From Bdellovibrio bacteriovorus str. Tiberius (GTDB taxonomy: Bacteria; Bdellovibrionota; Bdellovibrionia; Bdellovibrionales; Bdellovibrionaceae): 64,000 nt of DNA. Under the pieces are notes generated by a model. That model did no database searches. It had not been told where the DNA came from and saw only the letters and a program-made list of their open reading frames with translations. A program made the translations under genes and the position numbers. Each line of letters begins with the position of its first letter. Within the stretch, counting starts at the first letter, position 1. This document shows, one piece after another, positions 53,070 to 62,662 of this stretch. The DNA lies in contig NC_019567.1 in assembly GCF_000317895.1 (NCBI RefSeq), forward strand, positions 3,906,001 through 3,970,000, written 5' to 3'.

Positions 53070-54622
53070 TAGTTACCCCCTTGCGCGTGCATAACTTCAG
53101 AGGCGCCCGGCTGAACAATCGTCAGATTATAATTGCTTCTGTTGTTCACCAGGTGATCGATGCTGGCTTTAGAGAAGTTCAGGAAATGATTCGGGAACAG
53201 ACCCATCCAGAACACCATGATCACCAATGGAACCAGAACCGTGATTTCACGCGCATTCAGGTCATGCAGCGGATGATGCTCGTCTTTAACCAGTTCACCC
53301 TGCTCGCCGAAGAACACACGTTTAAACATCCACAGCATGTACACCGCACCCAGAACCACGCCGGAAACTGCGAAGTAAGCAAAGACCGGATGAGACTGGT
53401 AAGTGCCCAGAAGGATGAAGAACTCGCCCACGAAACCGTTGGTCATTGGAACCGCGATCGAGGACAAAGTGATGATAAAGAAGAAGATCGTGAAGATTGG
53501 CAACACACCCGCCAAACCGCCGTATTTGGAGATTTCACGAGAATGCGTTCTTTCGTAGATCATACCAATCAGGATGAACAGCGCCCCGGTAGAAATACCG
53601 TGATTCAGCATCTGGTACAAACCACCACCCATGCCGTAAGCGTTGAACGCAAACAGACCCAGAAGGATGTAACCCATGTGGGATACGGAAGAGTACGCCA
53701 CTAGTTTCTTTACATCTGGCTGAACCATCGCCACCAAAGCACCATAGATGATGCCCACAGTACCGATCAGCATGAACAACCAAGCCCAGTATTCAGAAGC
53801 CTCCGGGAACAAAGGAATCACCCAGCGCATGAAACCGTAAGTACCCATTTTCAGCATCACACCCGCCAGGATCACAGAACCCGGAGTCGGAGCTTCAACG
53901 TGGGCATCCGGCAACCAAGTGTGAACCGGGAACGCCGGAACCTTGATCGCGAAAGCCAATGCAAAGGCAAAGAACAACAACGTTTGCAAACTGAAGAACG
54001 TGCCGCCCACAAACGGAATCTGCAGCTGATAGAAATCAAGCAAGCTTGCACTCATCTGCCCGGTCGCTTCCTGAGTCAGGTACATCATATAGATGATCGC
54101 TACCAGCATCAGCACAGAACCCGCCATCGTGTAGATGAAGAATTTCACTGTTGCGTAGATACGGCGAGCGCCACCCCAGATACCGACCATGAAGTACATC
54201 GGAACCAGAGAAAGTTCCCAGAACACATAGAAGAAAACCGCATCCATTGCCAGGAAAGTGCCCAGCATCGCAGTTTGCAGAATGAACAGGCAGATGTGGA
54301 AGCCTTTTACACGCTCAGTGATGGATGTCCAGCTTGCCAGGATAATGATCGGGGTCAGGAACGTGGTCAGCAGAACCAGCCACAAAGAAATCCCGTCAAT
54401 ACCCATGAAGTACTGGATGCCGAAGCGTTCAATCCACATGAACTTTTCCACCATCTGCAGGCCCGTCGCGGAAGCGTCGAAGCTTTTGAACAGGGAAAGG
54501 CTCACGATGAATTCAATCACGGAAAGACCCAAAGCCAGGTGGCGAACGGTGTTCGCCTTAGGCCAGATCGCAACTAACAGCGCGAATAAAAGAGGTAGGA
54601 AAACAATGCTACTCAGGATCAT
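53069..54622 (-). CDS. nuoM: NADH-quinone oxidoreductase subunit M
   Basis: 517 residues, antiporter-like proton-channel subunit with HTWLPDAHVEAPTPGSVILAGV, KKLVAYSSVSHMGY and WELSLVPMYFMVG. Four bases after nuoL and overlapping nuoN by one base. Confidence 0.95.
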   Translation of the reverse strand: MILSSIVFLPLLFALLVAIWPKANTVRHLALGLSVIEFIVSLSLFKSFDASATGLQMVEKFMWIERFGIQYFMGIDGISLWLVLLTTFLTPIIILASWTSITERVKGFHICLFILQTAMLGTFLAMDAVFFYVFWELSLVPMYFMVGIWGGARRIYATVKFFIYTMAGSVLMLVAIIYMMYLTQEATGQMSASLLDFYQLQIPFVGGTFFSLQTLLFFAFALAFAIKVPAFPVHTWLPDAHVEAPTPGSVILAGVMLKMGTYGFMRWVIPLFPEASEYWAWLFMLIGTVGIIYGALVAMVQPDVKKLVAYSSVSHMGYILLGLFAFNAYGMGGGLYQMLNHGISTGALFILIGMIYERTHSREISKYGGLAGVLPIFTIFFFIITLSSIAVPMTNGFVGEFFILLGTYQSHPVFAYFAVSGVVLGAVYMLWMFKRVFFGEQGELVKDEHHPLHDLNAREITVLVPLVIMVFWMGLFPNHFLNFSKASIDHLVNNRSNYNLTIVQPGASEVMHAQGGN

Positions 54623-54625
54623 ACA

Positions 54626-56557
54626 TTACCTCATGATCACAAATGAAAGGGCCACAACCACGCCGATGCCAATGTACATCGCGTATTGTTGCATATTTCC
54701 GGTCTGAACCGAGCGGGCGAAGGAACCCATGCCACGCACAAGATCACCAGCCCAGAACGTCATCTTGTCGATGAAATTCACGTCGATGTAGTACCAGGTG
54801 TTTTTACTCAAAGAAACCAGCGGATTGATGATGAAACCAAAGTAGGCTTCGTCCACGAAGTACTTGTTGTAAACCGTGTTGTAAACCGGCTTAATGCTTT
54901 CAGCGATTTTCTTCGGAGTCTCTGGAGACTTCACATAGAACTGATAAGCCACAATCGCAGAAACAGTCGCCAGACCCACTGAACAGCCCATCAGAACCCA
55001 TTCAGTTGTGTGATCAATTGCTGTCCAGCCCGGGATCGGAGAAATCAACGGGTGCAACCAGTGCTCCCAGAAGTTCGGCATGTGACCCAGGTGTTCACCG
55101 ATAACATGAGGAACGCCAATCCAGCCCGCGAACACGGAAAGGATCGCCAGGATGATCAGTGGAATCGTCATGATCGCGGAAGATTCGTGCGGATGAACAT
55201 CGTCAGAAACACGGCTTTTACCCCAGAAGGTCAGCGCCATCAAACGAGTCATATAGAACGCCGTCAAAGTCGCGCCCAGCACACCCGCCGCCCAAAGGAT
55301 CGGAGAACCCAGTGGAGAATGGAATGCGTAAGCCAGAATTTCATCCTTGGAGAAGAAACCGGAGAACAGCGGAGTTCCGATGATCGCCAGCCAGCCCATC
55401 AGGAAAGTGATGTGCGTGATTGGCATGTACTTTTTAAGACCACCCATTTTGCGGATGTCCTGTTCTTCGTGCATTCCGTGAATCACAGAACCAGAGCCCA
55501 GGAACATCAGGGCTTTGAAGAACGCGTGAGTCATCAAGTGGAACATCGCTGCGCCAAACGCACCCACACCGGCTGCCAGGAACATATAACCCAGCTGAGA
55601 TACCGTCGAATATGCCAGAACTTTTTTGATGTCGTTTTGAGTGATACCGATAGTCGCTGCAAACACCGCGGTCGCCGCACCGATGATCGCAATAACCATC
55701 ATTGTGTTCGGAGCCATGATGAACAAAGGATTCAGACGAACGATCATGTACACACCGGCAGTCACCATTGTCGCCGCGTGGATCAGGGCGGAAACCGGTG
55801 TTGGACCGGCCATCGCGTCTGGAAGCCAAACGTACAAAGGAATCTGTGCGGATTTACCAGTCGCCCCGATGAACAGGAACATCGTACCCAGAGTCAAAGC
55901 CCCCAACCAGGAGGATTCAGCCACTGTTGGAGCCAGTGCATTCAGTTCAGAGAAGTTCAAAGTGCCGAAGGTGATGAACAAAACGAACATACCCAGCAAG
56001 AAGGCCGCGTCACCAATACGATTGGTGATGAAGGCTTTCATACCTGCCGCCGCTTTTTCTTTGTCAGTGAACCAGAAACCGATCAACAGGTAAGAGCAAA
56101 GACCGACACCTTCCCAACCCACGAACATCACCAGCAAGCTGTCACCCAATACAAGCAACAACATGTTGAAGATGAACAGGTTCAGGTAAGCGAAGTATTT
56201 CGCCACACCTTTATCGTGGTGCATGTAACCGATAGAGAACAAGTGGATCAAAGTACCAACACCCGTGATCACCAGGATCATGATGGCGCTGATTTGATCG
56301 ACTACGAAACCGGCGTTGACCTTGAATTTATCAATCGCCATCCATTCGAAGAAGCTCACCGCGATACGGCGGGCTTCAGCGGGCATGGAAACCAGGTCCA
56401 CAACCAAAAGGATCGCGGAGATGAAAGAGATCGCCACCGCAACCGTTGCGATGGAGCCAGCCACATTTCCAGAGTGTTTTTTATATCTGACACCGTTGAT
56501 CAGGAAACCAACAAAAGGAGCCAGAATCAGGACTGCCATTAATAGAGAATGATTCAC
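54626..56557 (-). CDS. nuoL: NADH-quinone oxidoreductase subunit L
   Basis: 643 residues, the largest antiporter-like subunit, with VGWEGVGLCSYLLIGFW, YVWLPDAMAGPTPVSALIHAATMV and KKVLAYSTVSQLGYMF. The C-terminal part carries the long lateral helix that runs along the membrane arm. Ten bases after nuoK. Confidence 0.95.
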   Translation of the reverse strand: MNHSLLMAVLILAPFVGFLINGVRYKKHSGNVAGSIATVAVAISFISAILLVVDLVSMPAEARRIAVSFFEWMAIDKFKVNAGFVVDQISAIMILVITGVGTLIHLFSIGYMHHDKGVAKYFAYLNLFIFNMLLLVLGDSLLVMFVGWEGVGLCSYLLIGFWFTDKEKAAAGMKAFITNRIGDAAFLLGMFVLFITFGTLNFSELNALAPTVAESSWLGALTLGTMFLFIGATGKSAQIPLYVWLPDAMAGPTPVSALIHAATMVTAGVYMIVRLNPLFIMAPNTMMVIAIIGAATAVFAATIGITQNDIKKVLAYSTVSQLGYMFLAAGVGAFGAAMFHLMTHAFFKALMFLGSGSVIHGMHEEQDIRKMGGLKKYMPITHITFLMGWLAIIGTPLFSGFFSKDEILAYAFHSPLGSPILWAAGVLGATLTAFYMTRLMALTFWGKSRVSDDVHPHESSAIMTIPLIILAILSVFAGWIGVPHVIGEHLGHMPNFWEHWLHPLISPIPGWTAIDHTTEWVLMGCSVGLATVSAIVAYQFYVKSPETPKKIAESIKPVYNTVYNKYFVDEAYFGFIINPLVSLSKNTWYYIDVNFIDKMTFWAGDLVRGMGSFARSVQTGNMQQYAMYIGIGVVVALSFVIMR

Positions 56558-56567
56558 AGCTTATCCC

Positions 56568-56891
56568 CTATCCTTTCAAATGCTCAAAGAAGCGGATGTT
56601 CACTTCGTTGAATCGTTTAAAGATGGATACTGCCAGCGCCAGACCCACTGCCGCTTCCGCAGCCGCGATAGTCATAACGAAGAACACCATGATGTGACCA
56701 TCCAGCAGGCCCAGGTATTTACTGAAAGCCACGAAAGTCAGATTCACAGAGTTCAGCATCAACTCGATGGACATCAAAAGAACGATCACGTTACGGCGAA
56801 GAAGAACGCCCGCCATACCCATAACAAACAAAAGTGCAGCCAGAACCAAGTAATGAGTCAGGCCGATATTATTGATGAACTCAGTGTTCAT
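56568..56891 (-). CDS. nuoK: NADH-quinone oxidoreductase subunit K
   Basis: 107 residues from the ATG at 56891, three membrane helices with the conserved glutamates in [13 protein letters not shown] and [11 protein letters not shown]. Overlaps the nuoJ end by eleven bases; the longer upstream frame lies inside nuoJ. Confidence 0.93.
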   Translation of the reverse strand: MNTEFINNIGLTHYLVLAALLFVMGMAGVLLRRNVIVLLMSIELMLNSVNLTFVAFSKYLGLLDGHIMVFFVMTIAAAEAAVGLALAVSIFKRFNEVNIRFFEHLKG

Positions 56892-57417
56892 GTGTTCCAC
56901 CTTTACTGCGCGCCAAAGCAACGGCACCCACTGCAATTACCAGAAGAAGAACGCCCAAAGCCTCAAATCCGAAGATGTATTTGGTGAACAAGATCTGTCC
57001 CAAAGCTTTGGTTGATTCCATGCCTGTACCCACCAGCACCGGATTGTCTGTGGTTTTTTCACCCATCAGATTCACCGACATGGCGATAGCACCCACGACC
57101 AAGCCTGCAAACAGGCCGACAGAGGCGATTTTAACCACACCCGTGAACTTGCCACGAGTGAAGGCCTGAACGTCTTTTTTCAAGTCGAAGAGCATGATCA
57201 CCATCGTGAACAAAACCATGACCGCACCGGCGTAAACAATCAGCTGAACGCCCGCGATAAAGTAGGCATTCAGAGTCACGAACAAGGCGGAGATTCCCAC
57301 CATGGTCATCGCCAGGCACAAAGCGGAATAGATCGGATTGGACATCAAAATGACACTAAGGCCGGAAGCCAGAGTGACAAACGCTAAAAACCAGAAAAGA
57401 AATGCATCTGCTGTCAT
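56881..57417 (-). CDS. nuoJ: NADH-quinone oxidoreductase subunit J
   Basis: 178 residues, five membrane helices. The signature [21 protein letters not shown] is clear, and the C-terminal helix is followed by a short basic tail. Nine bases after nuoH; overlaps nuoK. Confidence 0.94.
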   Translation of the reverse strand: MTADAFLFWFLAFVTLASGLSVILMSNPIYSALCLAMTMVGISALFVTLNAYFIAGVQLIVYAGAVMVLFTMVIMLFDLKKDVQAFTRGKFTGVVKIASVGLFAGLVVGAIAMSVNLMGEKTTDNPVLVGTGMESTKALGQILFTKYIFGFEALGVLLLVIAVGAVALARSKGGTHEH

Positions 57418-57426
57418 TTTAACTCC

Positions 57427-58584
57427 TTACAAAGATGCGATGTAGATCACAAAGGCTGTGATAATGGTGTTTGCCAAAGCCCAAGGAAGCATCGTCTTCC
57501 AGCCCAGATCCATCAGCTGATCGTAACGGAAACGAGGCAAAGTCCAACGTACCCAGATGAAGACCCACATGAAGAAACCAAACTTGATGTTGAACACCAG
57601 GAAATGGATCAACGCGACCAAAGCACTTGCCGTGCCGGCTGTGGAAGCAACACCCGCCGCCCATTCATTCAGTTCAGCCACAGACACGTAAGGAATCGTG
57701 TAACCACCGAAGAAGAACAGCACCATCAGACCGGAAGCGATCATCATGTGACCGTATTCCCCGATGAAGAACATGTTGAATTTGAAACCGCCGTACTCAG
57801 TGTGGAAACCACCCACCAGCTCGGATTCACCTTCCGCCAAGTCAAATGGCAGACGGTTGGATTCCGCAAACGCGGCCGAGAAGAACAACAAAGCCCCCAC
57901 TGGTTGATAGAAAATACCCCAGTTTGGCAGCCAGTTTGCGGTGATTGTGTGACCCAGGAAAGAGAACGCCAAAGGACCCTGCTGAGCCAGTGTCATTTCC
58001 GTCAGGTTGAACGTGCCATAAAGCATGATCACACCCACAATGGAAAGACCCAATGCCAGTTCGTAGGAAATCGTTTGTGCGGAAGCACGAAGCGCACCCA
58101 TCAGGGTGTACTTGTTGCCGGAACCCCAGCCCGCCATCAGCAATGTGTAAGCAGCCAATGAGCTGACGCCCAGGATGAACACGATGCCCACGCCGATATC
58201 ATAGCCCTGAACCAGGAAAGTGTAAGGACCCCAAGTGGAGCCGAACATTTCAAAGGTGCCTACCTGAATCGGAGAAGAAAGCGGAATCGCAGAGAAAGCC
58301 ACTGCACCCGGAATCAACGCGAAGATCGGAGCCGCATAGTACAGGAACGGCTTCGCCGTTTGCGGCATGAAGTTTTCCTTGTTCAGGAACTTCACCGCAT
58401 CGGCAAGAAGCTGCACGAGACCCAGAGGACCCACGCGGTTCGGACCCAGACGATCCTGAATGAAGGCGGAACCACGGCGCTCAAGCCATACCAAAATAGG
58501 CACTGCCTGAACCATCATCAGGAAGATGACGACCAGTTTTAAACCGTTGACGGTTATTTCGAAAATATCTTTACCCATTCCCAT
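57427..58584 (-). CDS. nuoH: NADH-quinone oxidoreductase subunit H
   Basis: 385 residues, eight membrane helices with VWLERRGSAFIQDRLGPNRVGP, the quinone-site loop AESNRLPFDLAEGESELVGG and FIWVRWTLPRFRYDQLM. Begins only three bases after the nuoA stop, where the peripheral-arm genes B-G and I would be in most operons. A second ATG two codons later is an equal start candidate. Confidence 0.95.
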   Translation of the reverse strand: MGMGKDIFEITVNGLKLVVIFLMMVQAVPILVWLERRGSAFIQDRLGPNRVGPLGLVQLLADAVKFLNKENFMPQTAKPFLYYAAPIFALIPGAVAFSAIPLSSPIQVGTFEMFGSTWGPYTFLVQGYDIGVGIVFILGVSSLAAYTLLMAGWGSGNKYTLMGALRASAQTISYELALGLSIVGVIMLYGTFNLTEMTLAQQGPLAFSFLGHTITANWLPNWGIFYQPVGALLFFSAAFAESNRLPFDLAEGESELVGGFHTEYGGFKFNMFFIGEYGHMMIASGLMVLFFFGGYTIPYVSVAELNEWAAGVASTAGTASALVALIHFLVFNIKFGFFMWVFIWVRWTLPRFRYDQLMDLGWKTMLPWALANTIITAFVIYIASL

Positions 58585-58587
58585 CGC

Positions 58588-58959
58588 TTAGTCCCATTCC
58601 AAAGCTTTAGATTTAACTTCCCAGAACAGCCCGAAGATGAAGATCGCGATGAAGATCATCATGGAAACGAAGACAAATGTGCCTCCGCCTGTCGCGATGA
58701 ACTCACGGAATGAAATCGCCCAAGGGTACATGAAGATAATCTCGATATCGAAAAGGATGAACAGGATCGCTGTCAGATAGTACTTAACAGAAATCTTTGT
58801 CTCCTTTTTCTCAATACCAGGAATACCGCACTCGTAAGGCTCGTACTTCACAGGGTTGTATACCGGTTTTGTCCCAGTAATATTGGCAGCAAGCCAAACT
58901 AAAAAGGCTCCAAAAAGAGCAATGAAAATGACGATGAATATGACTCCACCGAGTGGCAC
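58588..58959 (-). CDS. nuoA: NADH-quinone oxidoreductase subunit A
   Basis: 123 residues from a GTG at 58959 that has GGAGG five bases upstream; the earlier TTG in the frame overlaps that ribosome site and is rejected. Three membrane helices and the signature KYEPYECGIPG with the conserved Cys loop, then ILFILFDIEIIFMYPW. First gene of nuoAHJKLMN, divergent from mfd. Confidence 0.93.
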   Translation of the reverse strand: MPLGGVIFIVIFIALFGAFLVWLAANITGTKPVYNPVKYEPYECGIPGIEKKETKISVKYYLTAILFILFDIEIIFMYPWAISFREFIATGGGTFVFVSMMIFIAIFIFGLFWEVKSKALEWD

Positions 58960-59079
58960 TAGTCCCTCCAAAGTTGTCGTTATTATTTGGATTTCAATTA
59001 GTTATATATGTGTCGTCAGTGAAAACCAAGAAATATGAATGGAAACAAGGCGATAAGCGTGGCAAGATGAGCCCACCAA

Positions 59080-62000
59080 ATGAAAGCCGAAAGCACTCAC
59101 ACAAGACTCGAATCCATCCTGGAAAGAGCCTTTGAAACAACTCGCGGAAAGATTCAAGTCACCGGGGCGGCGTCTCCGCTGGCACTTGCTTACTTTTTGT
59201 CGCAGACTTACTCTAAAAAAATCAACGGCTTGCCGCATCTTGTTGTGACTGGCAGTCATCGTGAAGCGGTGACCTTGCAAGCCTTGCTGGAGTTCTTCGA
59301 CCCGAGTCGTCATAGTCATATTCTGCCCGCTTTCGATGTTTCACCCTACTCCGGACTCTATCCCAACACCCAAGTCGTCGCAGACCGGGTTCGCTTCCTG
59401 GCAAAAGCTCAAGTCGCCAAAGCCGGAGAAATCTTCATATCCTCAGTTGACGCGCTGATGCAGAAAACCCTTCCGATGAAGATCCTGAAGGATCACTCCA
59501 AAACCGTTCGCGCCGGAGATGAGCTTCCCGAGAACCTTTCGGACTATTTCTCGTCCTTAGGTTACACCGCGGCTCCGATGGTTGAAGACAAGGGTCAGTT
59601 TGCGGTTCGCGGTGGTATCGTGGACATCTATCCACCCACCGAAAATCAACCCGTGCGCATGGATCTGTTCGGCGATCAGGTGGAAAGCCTTCGTCATTTC
59701 AGTGTGGCGGATCAAAGAAGCTCGGACGAAATTCAATCCTTTGTTCTGACTCCGGCCCGCGAAGTTCTTTATCGCGACGAAACCCATGAAAGACTTTTGC
59801 AACGGGTGCGCGCCTCGCTTGAGGACCGCAAGGTGGACAAGGCTGAAGCCGAAGAAACCCTGCGATCTCTGGTGCTAAAGAATGCCTTTCCGGGCATTGA
59901 ATTCCTGCTTCCTTATTTCTATGGCGAACTTGCCACGCCGGCCGATCATTTCCCGGGCGCTTTGAATCTGTGGTTCCTGGATCCGGTGGAGATCTCGCGC
60001 TGTGCGGATGAAATGTGGGGGGAACTAAAAGCCGATCACCGCACCAGCGACGCTCACGTGATCCGCCCTGAGCTTGAAGACATCTACGTGAACTTTGAAA
60101 CTTTGGCCTATCCGCTGAACTCGCGTCAGGTGTATTTTTCTTCCCTGGAATATTTCGACGAAGAAAACTCGGATGATTCCCGGGTTGAGTATCGTACGGC
60201 AATGACTCAGGATTTTACAAACCTGGCATTAGCCAACGCGGTCGGCACCGAACCGTGGTTGCAGGCTGCGGCCAACAAACTTCATCGCTGGCGTGATGAG
60301 GGTTATCGCATCTTTGTCAGCACCAAAAATCAGTCCCATATCGACCGGTTGTCTTTGGTGTTTGAAAAGCTGGAGCTAAAAGCCGTTCGCACCAGCAGCG
60401 ATGAATACCGCTGGGATTCGTGGCTGCAGGAACAGGATCGTGAACAAAACATCGTTCACATCGTGCCCCGTTACCTGGCTGAGAGCCTGCGCCTGGAGGA
60501 AGAAAAGATCATCTTCCTGCGCGATGAGGACTTCTATGGTAAAAAACAGCGCTCTAAAGAATCCAGTGGCGCCCAGGATTTCCAAAAGCAGGCCAAGCGT
60601 CTTTCCTTCGGTGATTTGAAACCGGGTGATCTGGTTGTTCACACCAAGCACGGGATCGGCCAGTACGAAGGCCTGAAGATCATGAATATCAGCGGCGTCG
60701 AATCTGAATACATTCAGGTCGGCTATAAGGATAAAGACAAACTTTATCTGCCCGTGTACCGCGTAGGTCAGCTGCAAAAGTTCTCGGGTGCTGGCACCAG
60801 CATCCTGGACAAACTGGGCGGCACAGCCTGGGAAAAAACCAAAGCCAAGGTCAAATCCCATGTGCGCGACATCGCCGCGGACTTGCTGGCTCTTTATGCC
60901 AAGCGCGCAGAAATGCACCGCCCGGCTTTTGTGATCAAAGAAGATGAAGTGCTGATGTTTGATAACGGCTTCCCTTACGAGGAAACCGACGATCAGCTTC
61001 GCGCCATCAATGACATCCGCAAAGATTTAAAATCCACGAAGCCCATGGATCGTCTGGTTTGCGGTGATGTGGGCTTTGGTAAAACCGAAGTCGCAATGAG
61101 GGCCGCCTTCTTTGCCATTCAAGCCCGCAAACAAGTGGCGGTGCTGGCGCCGACGACTGTGTTGACCTTCCAGCACTTTGAAACCTTCAAAAAACGCTTC
61201 GAAGGCTGGCCCGTGGACATCCGCGTGCTGAATCGTTTCGTGACTCCCGCCGAAGTGAAAAAGACTTTGCAGGATTTGAAAGACGGAAAAGTTGATTTGA
61301 TCGTCGGCACCCACAAATTGCTGGGGTCATCGATTGCTTACAAGGATTTAGGTCTTTTGATTATCGACGAAGAACAAAAGTTCGGCGTCACACATAAAGA
61401 GAAAATCAAAAAAATCAAAACCAGCGTCGACACCCTGACACTGTCAGCAACGCCGATTCCGCGCACCCTGAACATGGCGCTAGTCGGGATTCGCGATTTA
61501 AGTTTAATCAACACCGCGCCGGTGGATCGTCTGCCGACCCGCACCTTTGTGACAAAGTTTGATGCCGAAACCATCCGCAAAGCCGTGACGGCTGAAATTT
61601 CCCGCGGTGGTCAGGTGTATTTTATCCATAACCGCATTGAATCCATCTATGGCCTGGTGGATGAACTTCGCCAGATCGTACCGGAAGCGCGCATTCGTGT
61701 GGCCCACGGACAGATGGAAGAACACGAGCTTGAAAAAGCGATGCTGGCTTTCTTCCATCACGAAATTGATGTTTTGGTGTGTACGGCGATTGTGGAATCC
61801 GGCATGGACGTGCCGCGCGCAAACACCATGTTCATCGATACGGCGCACTTGTTTGGTCTTTCCCAGCTTTATCAGCTGCGCGGACGCGTGGGCCGATCCA
61901 AGACACGTGCTTACTGCTATTTGATGATGCCAAGAAATCACAAGCTCGATAAAGAGCAGCAAGAGCGTCTGAAAATCATTCAGGAAAACACCGCCCTTGG

Positions 62001-62598
62001 CAGCGGCATCAAGATTGCCCAGTACGATCTGGAACTTCGCGGTTCCGGAAACATCCTGGGTGAAGAACAATCCGGTCACGTGAACTCGGTCGGTTATGAG
62101 ATGTACATGGATCTTCTGAATGAAGCCCTGGCAGAAGCCAAGGGTGAATCGGTTGAAGACATGGATCTGGATCCGGAACTGAATTTGAAAATTCCGGCGC
62201 TTATTCCGGATGCTTACATCAAGGACATCCGCATTCGTCTGGGTTACTACAAAGCGCTTGCCGACATCACTTCCAACGAAGAACTAGATCGCATCGAAGA
62301 AGAGCTGCGGGATCAGTTTGGACCGATCCCGGAACAAACCGTGAACTTGATGGGCCTTATGCTGATTCGTCGTCAGTGTAAAGAGCTGGGCGTTCGTGAT
62401 ATCAGTGCCGGATTGAAATCCATCTCTTTGATCTTCACCGAAAAAACCAAACTGAGCCCTGAAAAAGTGATTCAGCTGGCGATCCGTGAAAGCAAAAAGT
62501 ATTCACTGACTCCGGACAACCGCCTGAACATCAAAATGAGCACCATCACCTGGTCTGCGGTTCACGAAGAAATCGATACCCTGCTTCGTCTCATCTAA
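59080..62598 (+). CDS. mfd: Transcription-repair coupling factor
   Basis: 1172 residues, full length. The N-terminal UvrB-homology module (PAFDVSPYSGLYPN; DLFGDQVESLRHF) is followed by the RNA-polymerase interaction domain (GDLVVHTKHGIGQYEGL) and the translocase with Walker A CGDVGFGKTEVAMR, Walker B DEEQKFGV and motif VI (QLRGRVGRS), ending in a TRCF C-terminal regulatory domain. It removes stalled polymerase and recruits UvrA. Only a weak ribosome site is seen at the ATG. Confidence 0.96.
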   Translation: MKAESTHTRLESILERAFETTRGKIQVTGAASPLALAYFLSQTYSKKINGLPHLVVTGSHREAVTLQALLEFFDPSRHSHILPAFDVSPYSGLYPNTQVVADRVRFLAKAQVAKAGEIFISSVDALMQKTLPMKILKDHSKTVRAGDELPENLSDYFSSLGYTAAPMVEDKGQFAVRGGIVDIYPPTENQPVRMDLFGDQVESLRHFSVADQRSSDEIQSFVLTPAREVLYRDETHERLLQRVRASLEDRKVDKAEAEETLRSLVLKNAFPGIEFLLPYFYGELATPADHFPGALNLWFLDPVEISRCADEMWGELKADHRTSDAHVIRPELEDIYVNFETLAYPLNSRQVYFSSLEYFDEENSDDSRVEYRTAMTQDFTNLALANAVGTEPWLQAAANKLHRWRDEGYRIFVSTKNQSHIDRLSLVFEKLELKAVRTSSDEYRWDSWLQEQDREQNIVHIVPRYLAESLRLEEEKIIFLRDEDFYGKKQRSKESSGAQDFQKQAKRLSFGDLKPGDLVVHTKHGIGQYEGLKIMNISGVESEYIQVGYKDKDKLYLPVYRVGQLQKFSGAGTSILDKLGGTAWEKTKAKVKSHVRDIAADLLALYAKRAEMHRPAFVIKEDEVLMFDNGFPYEETDDQLRAINDIRKDLKSTKPMDRLVCGDVGFGKTEVAMRAAFFAIQARKQVAVLAPTTVLTFQHFETFKKRFEGWPVDIRVLNRFVTPAEVKKTLQDLKDGKVDLIVGTHKLLGSSIAYKDLGLLIIDEEQKFGVTHKEKIKKIKTSVDTLTLSATPIPRTLNMALVGIRDLSLINTAPVDRLPTRTFVTKFDAETIRKAVTAEISRGGQVYFIHNRIESIYGLVDELRQIVPEARIRVAHGQMEEHELEKAMLAFFHHEIDVLVCTAIVESGMDVPRANTMFIDTAHLFGLSQLYQLRGRVGRSKTRAYCYLMMPRNHKLDKEQQERLKIIQENTALGSGIKIAQYDLELRGSGNILGEEQSGHVNSVGYEMYMDLLNEALAEAKGESVEDMDLDPELNLKIPALIPDAYIKDIRIRLGYYKALADITSNEELDRIEEELRDQFGPIPEQTVNLMGLMLIRRQCKELGVRDISAGLKSISLIFTEKTKLSPEKVIQLAIRESKKYSLTPDNRLNIKMSTITWSAVHEEIDTLLRLI

Positions 62599-62662
62599 AG
62601 ATTTCCGTGTTTCAAAGTGAGACTACTTAAGACGGCGTCATAATACTCCGATAAGTTTTCAT

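Noticed and set aside
51717-53072. 451-codon open frame on the plus strand
   Set aside because: Antisense to nuoN and rich in His, Gln and Arg with no recognisable domain; a shadow of hydrophobic codons.
55010-56542. 510-codon open frame on the plus strand
   Set aside because: Antisense to nuoL; same His/Gln/Arg bias as the nuoN shadow.
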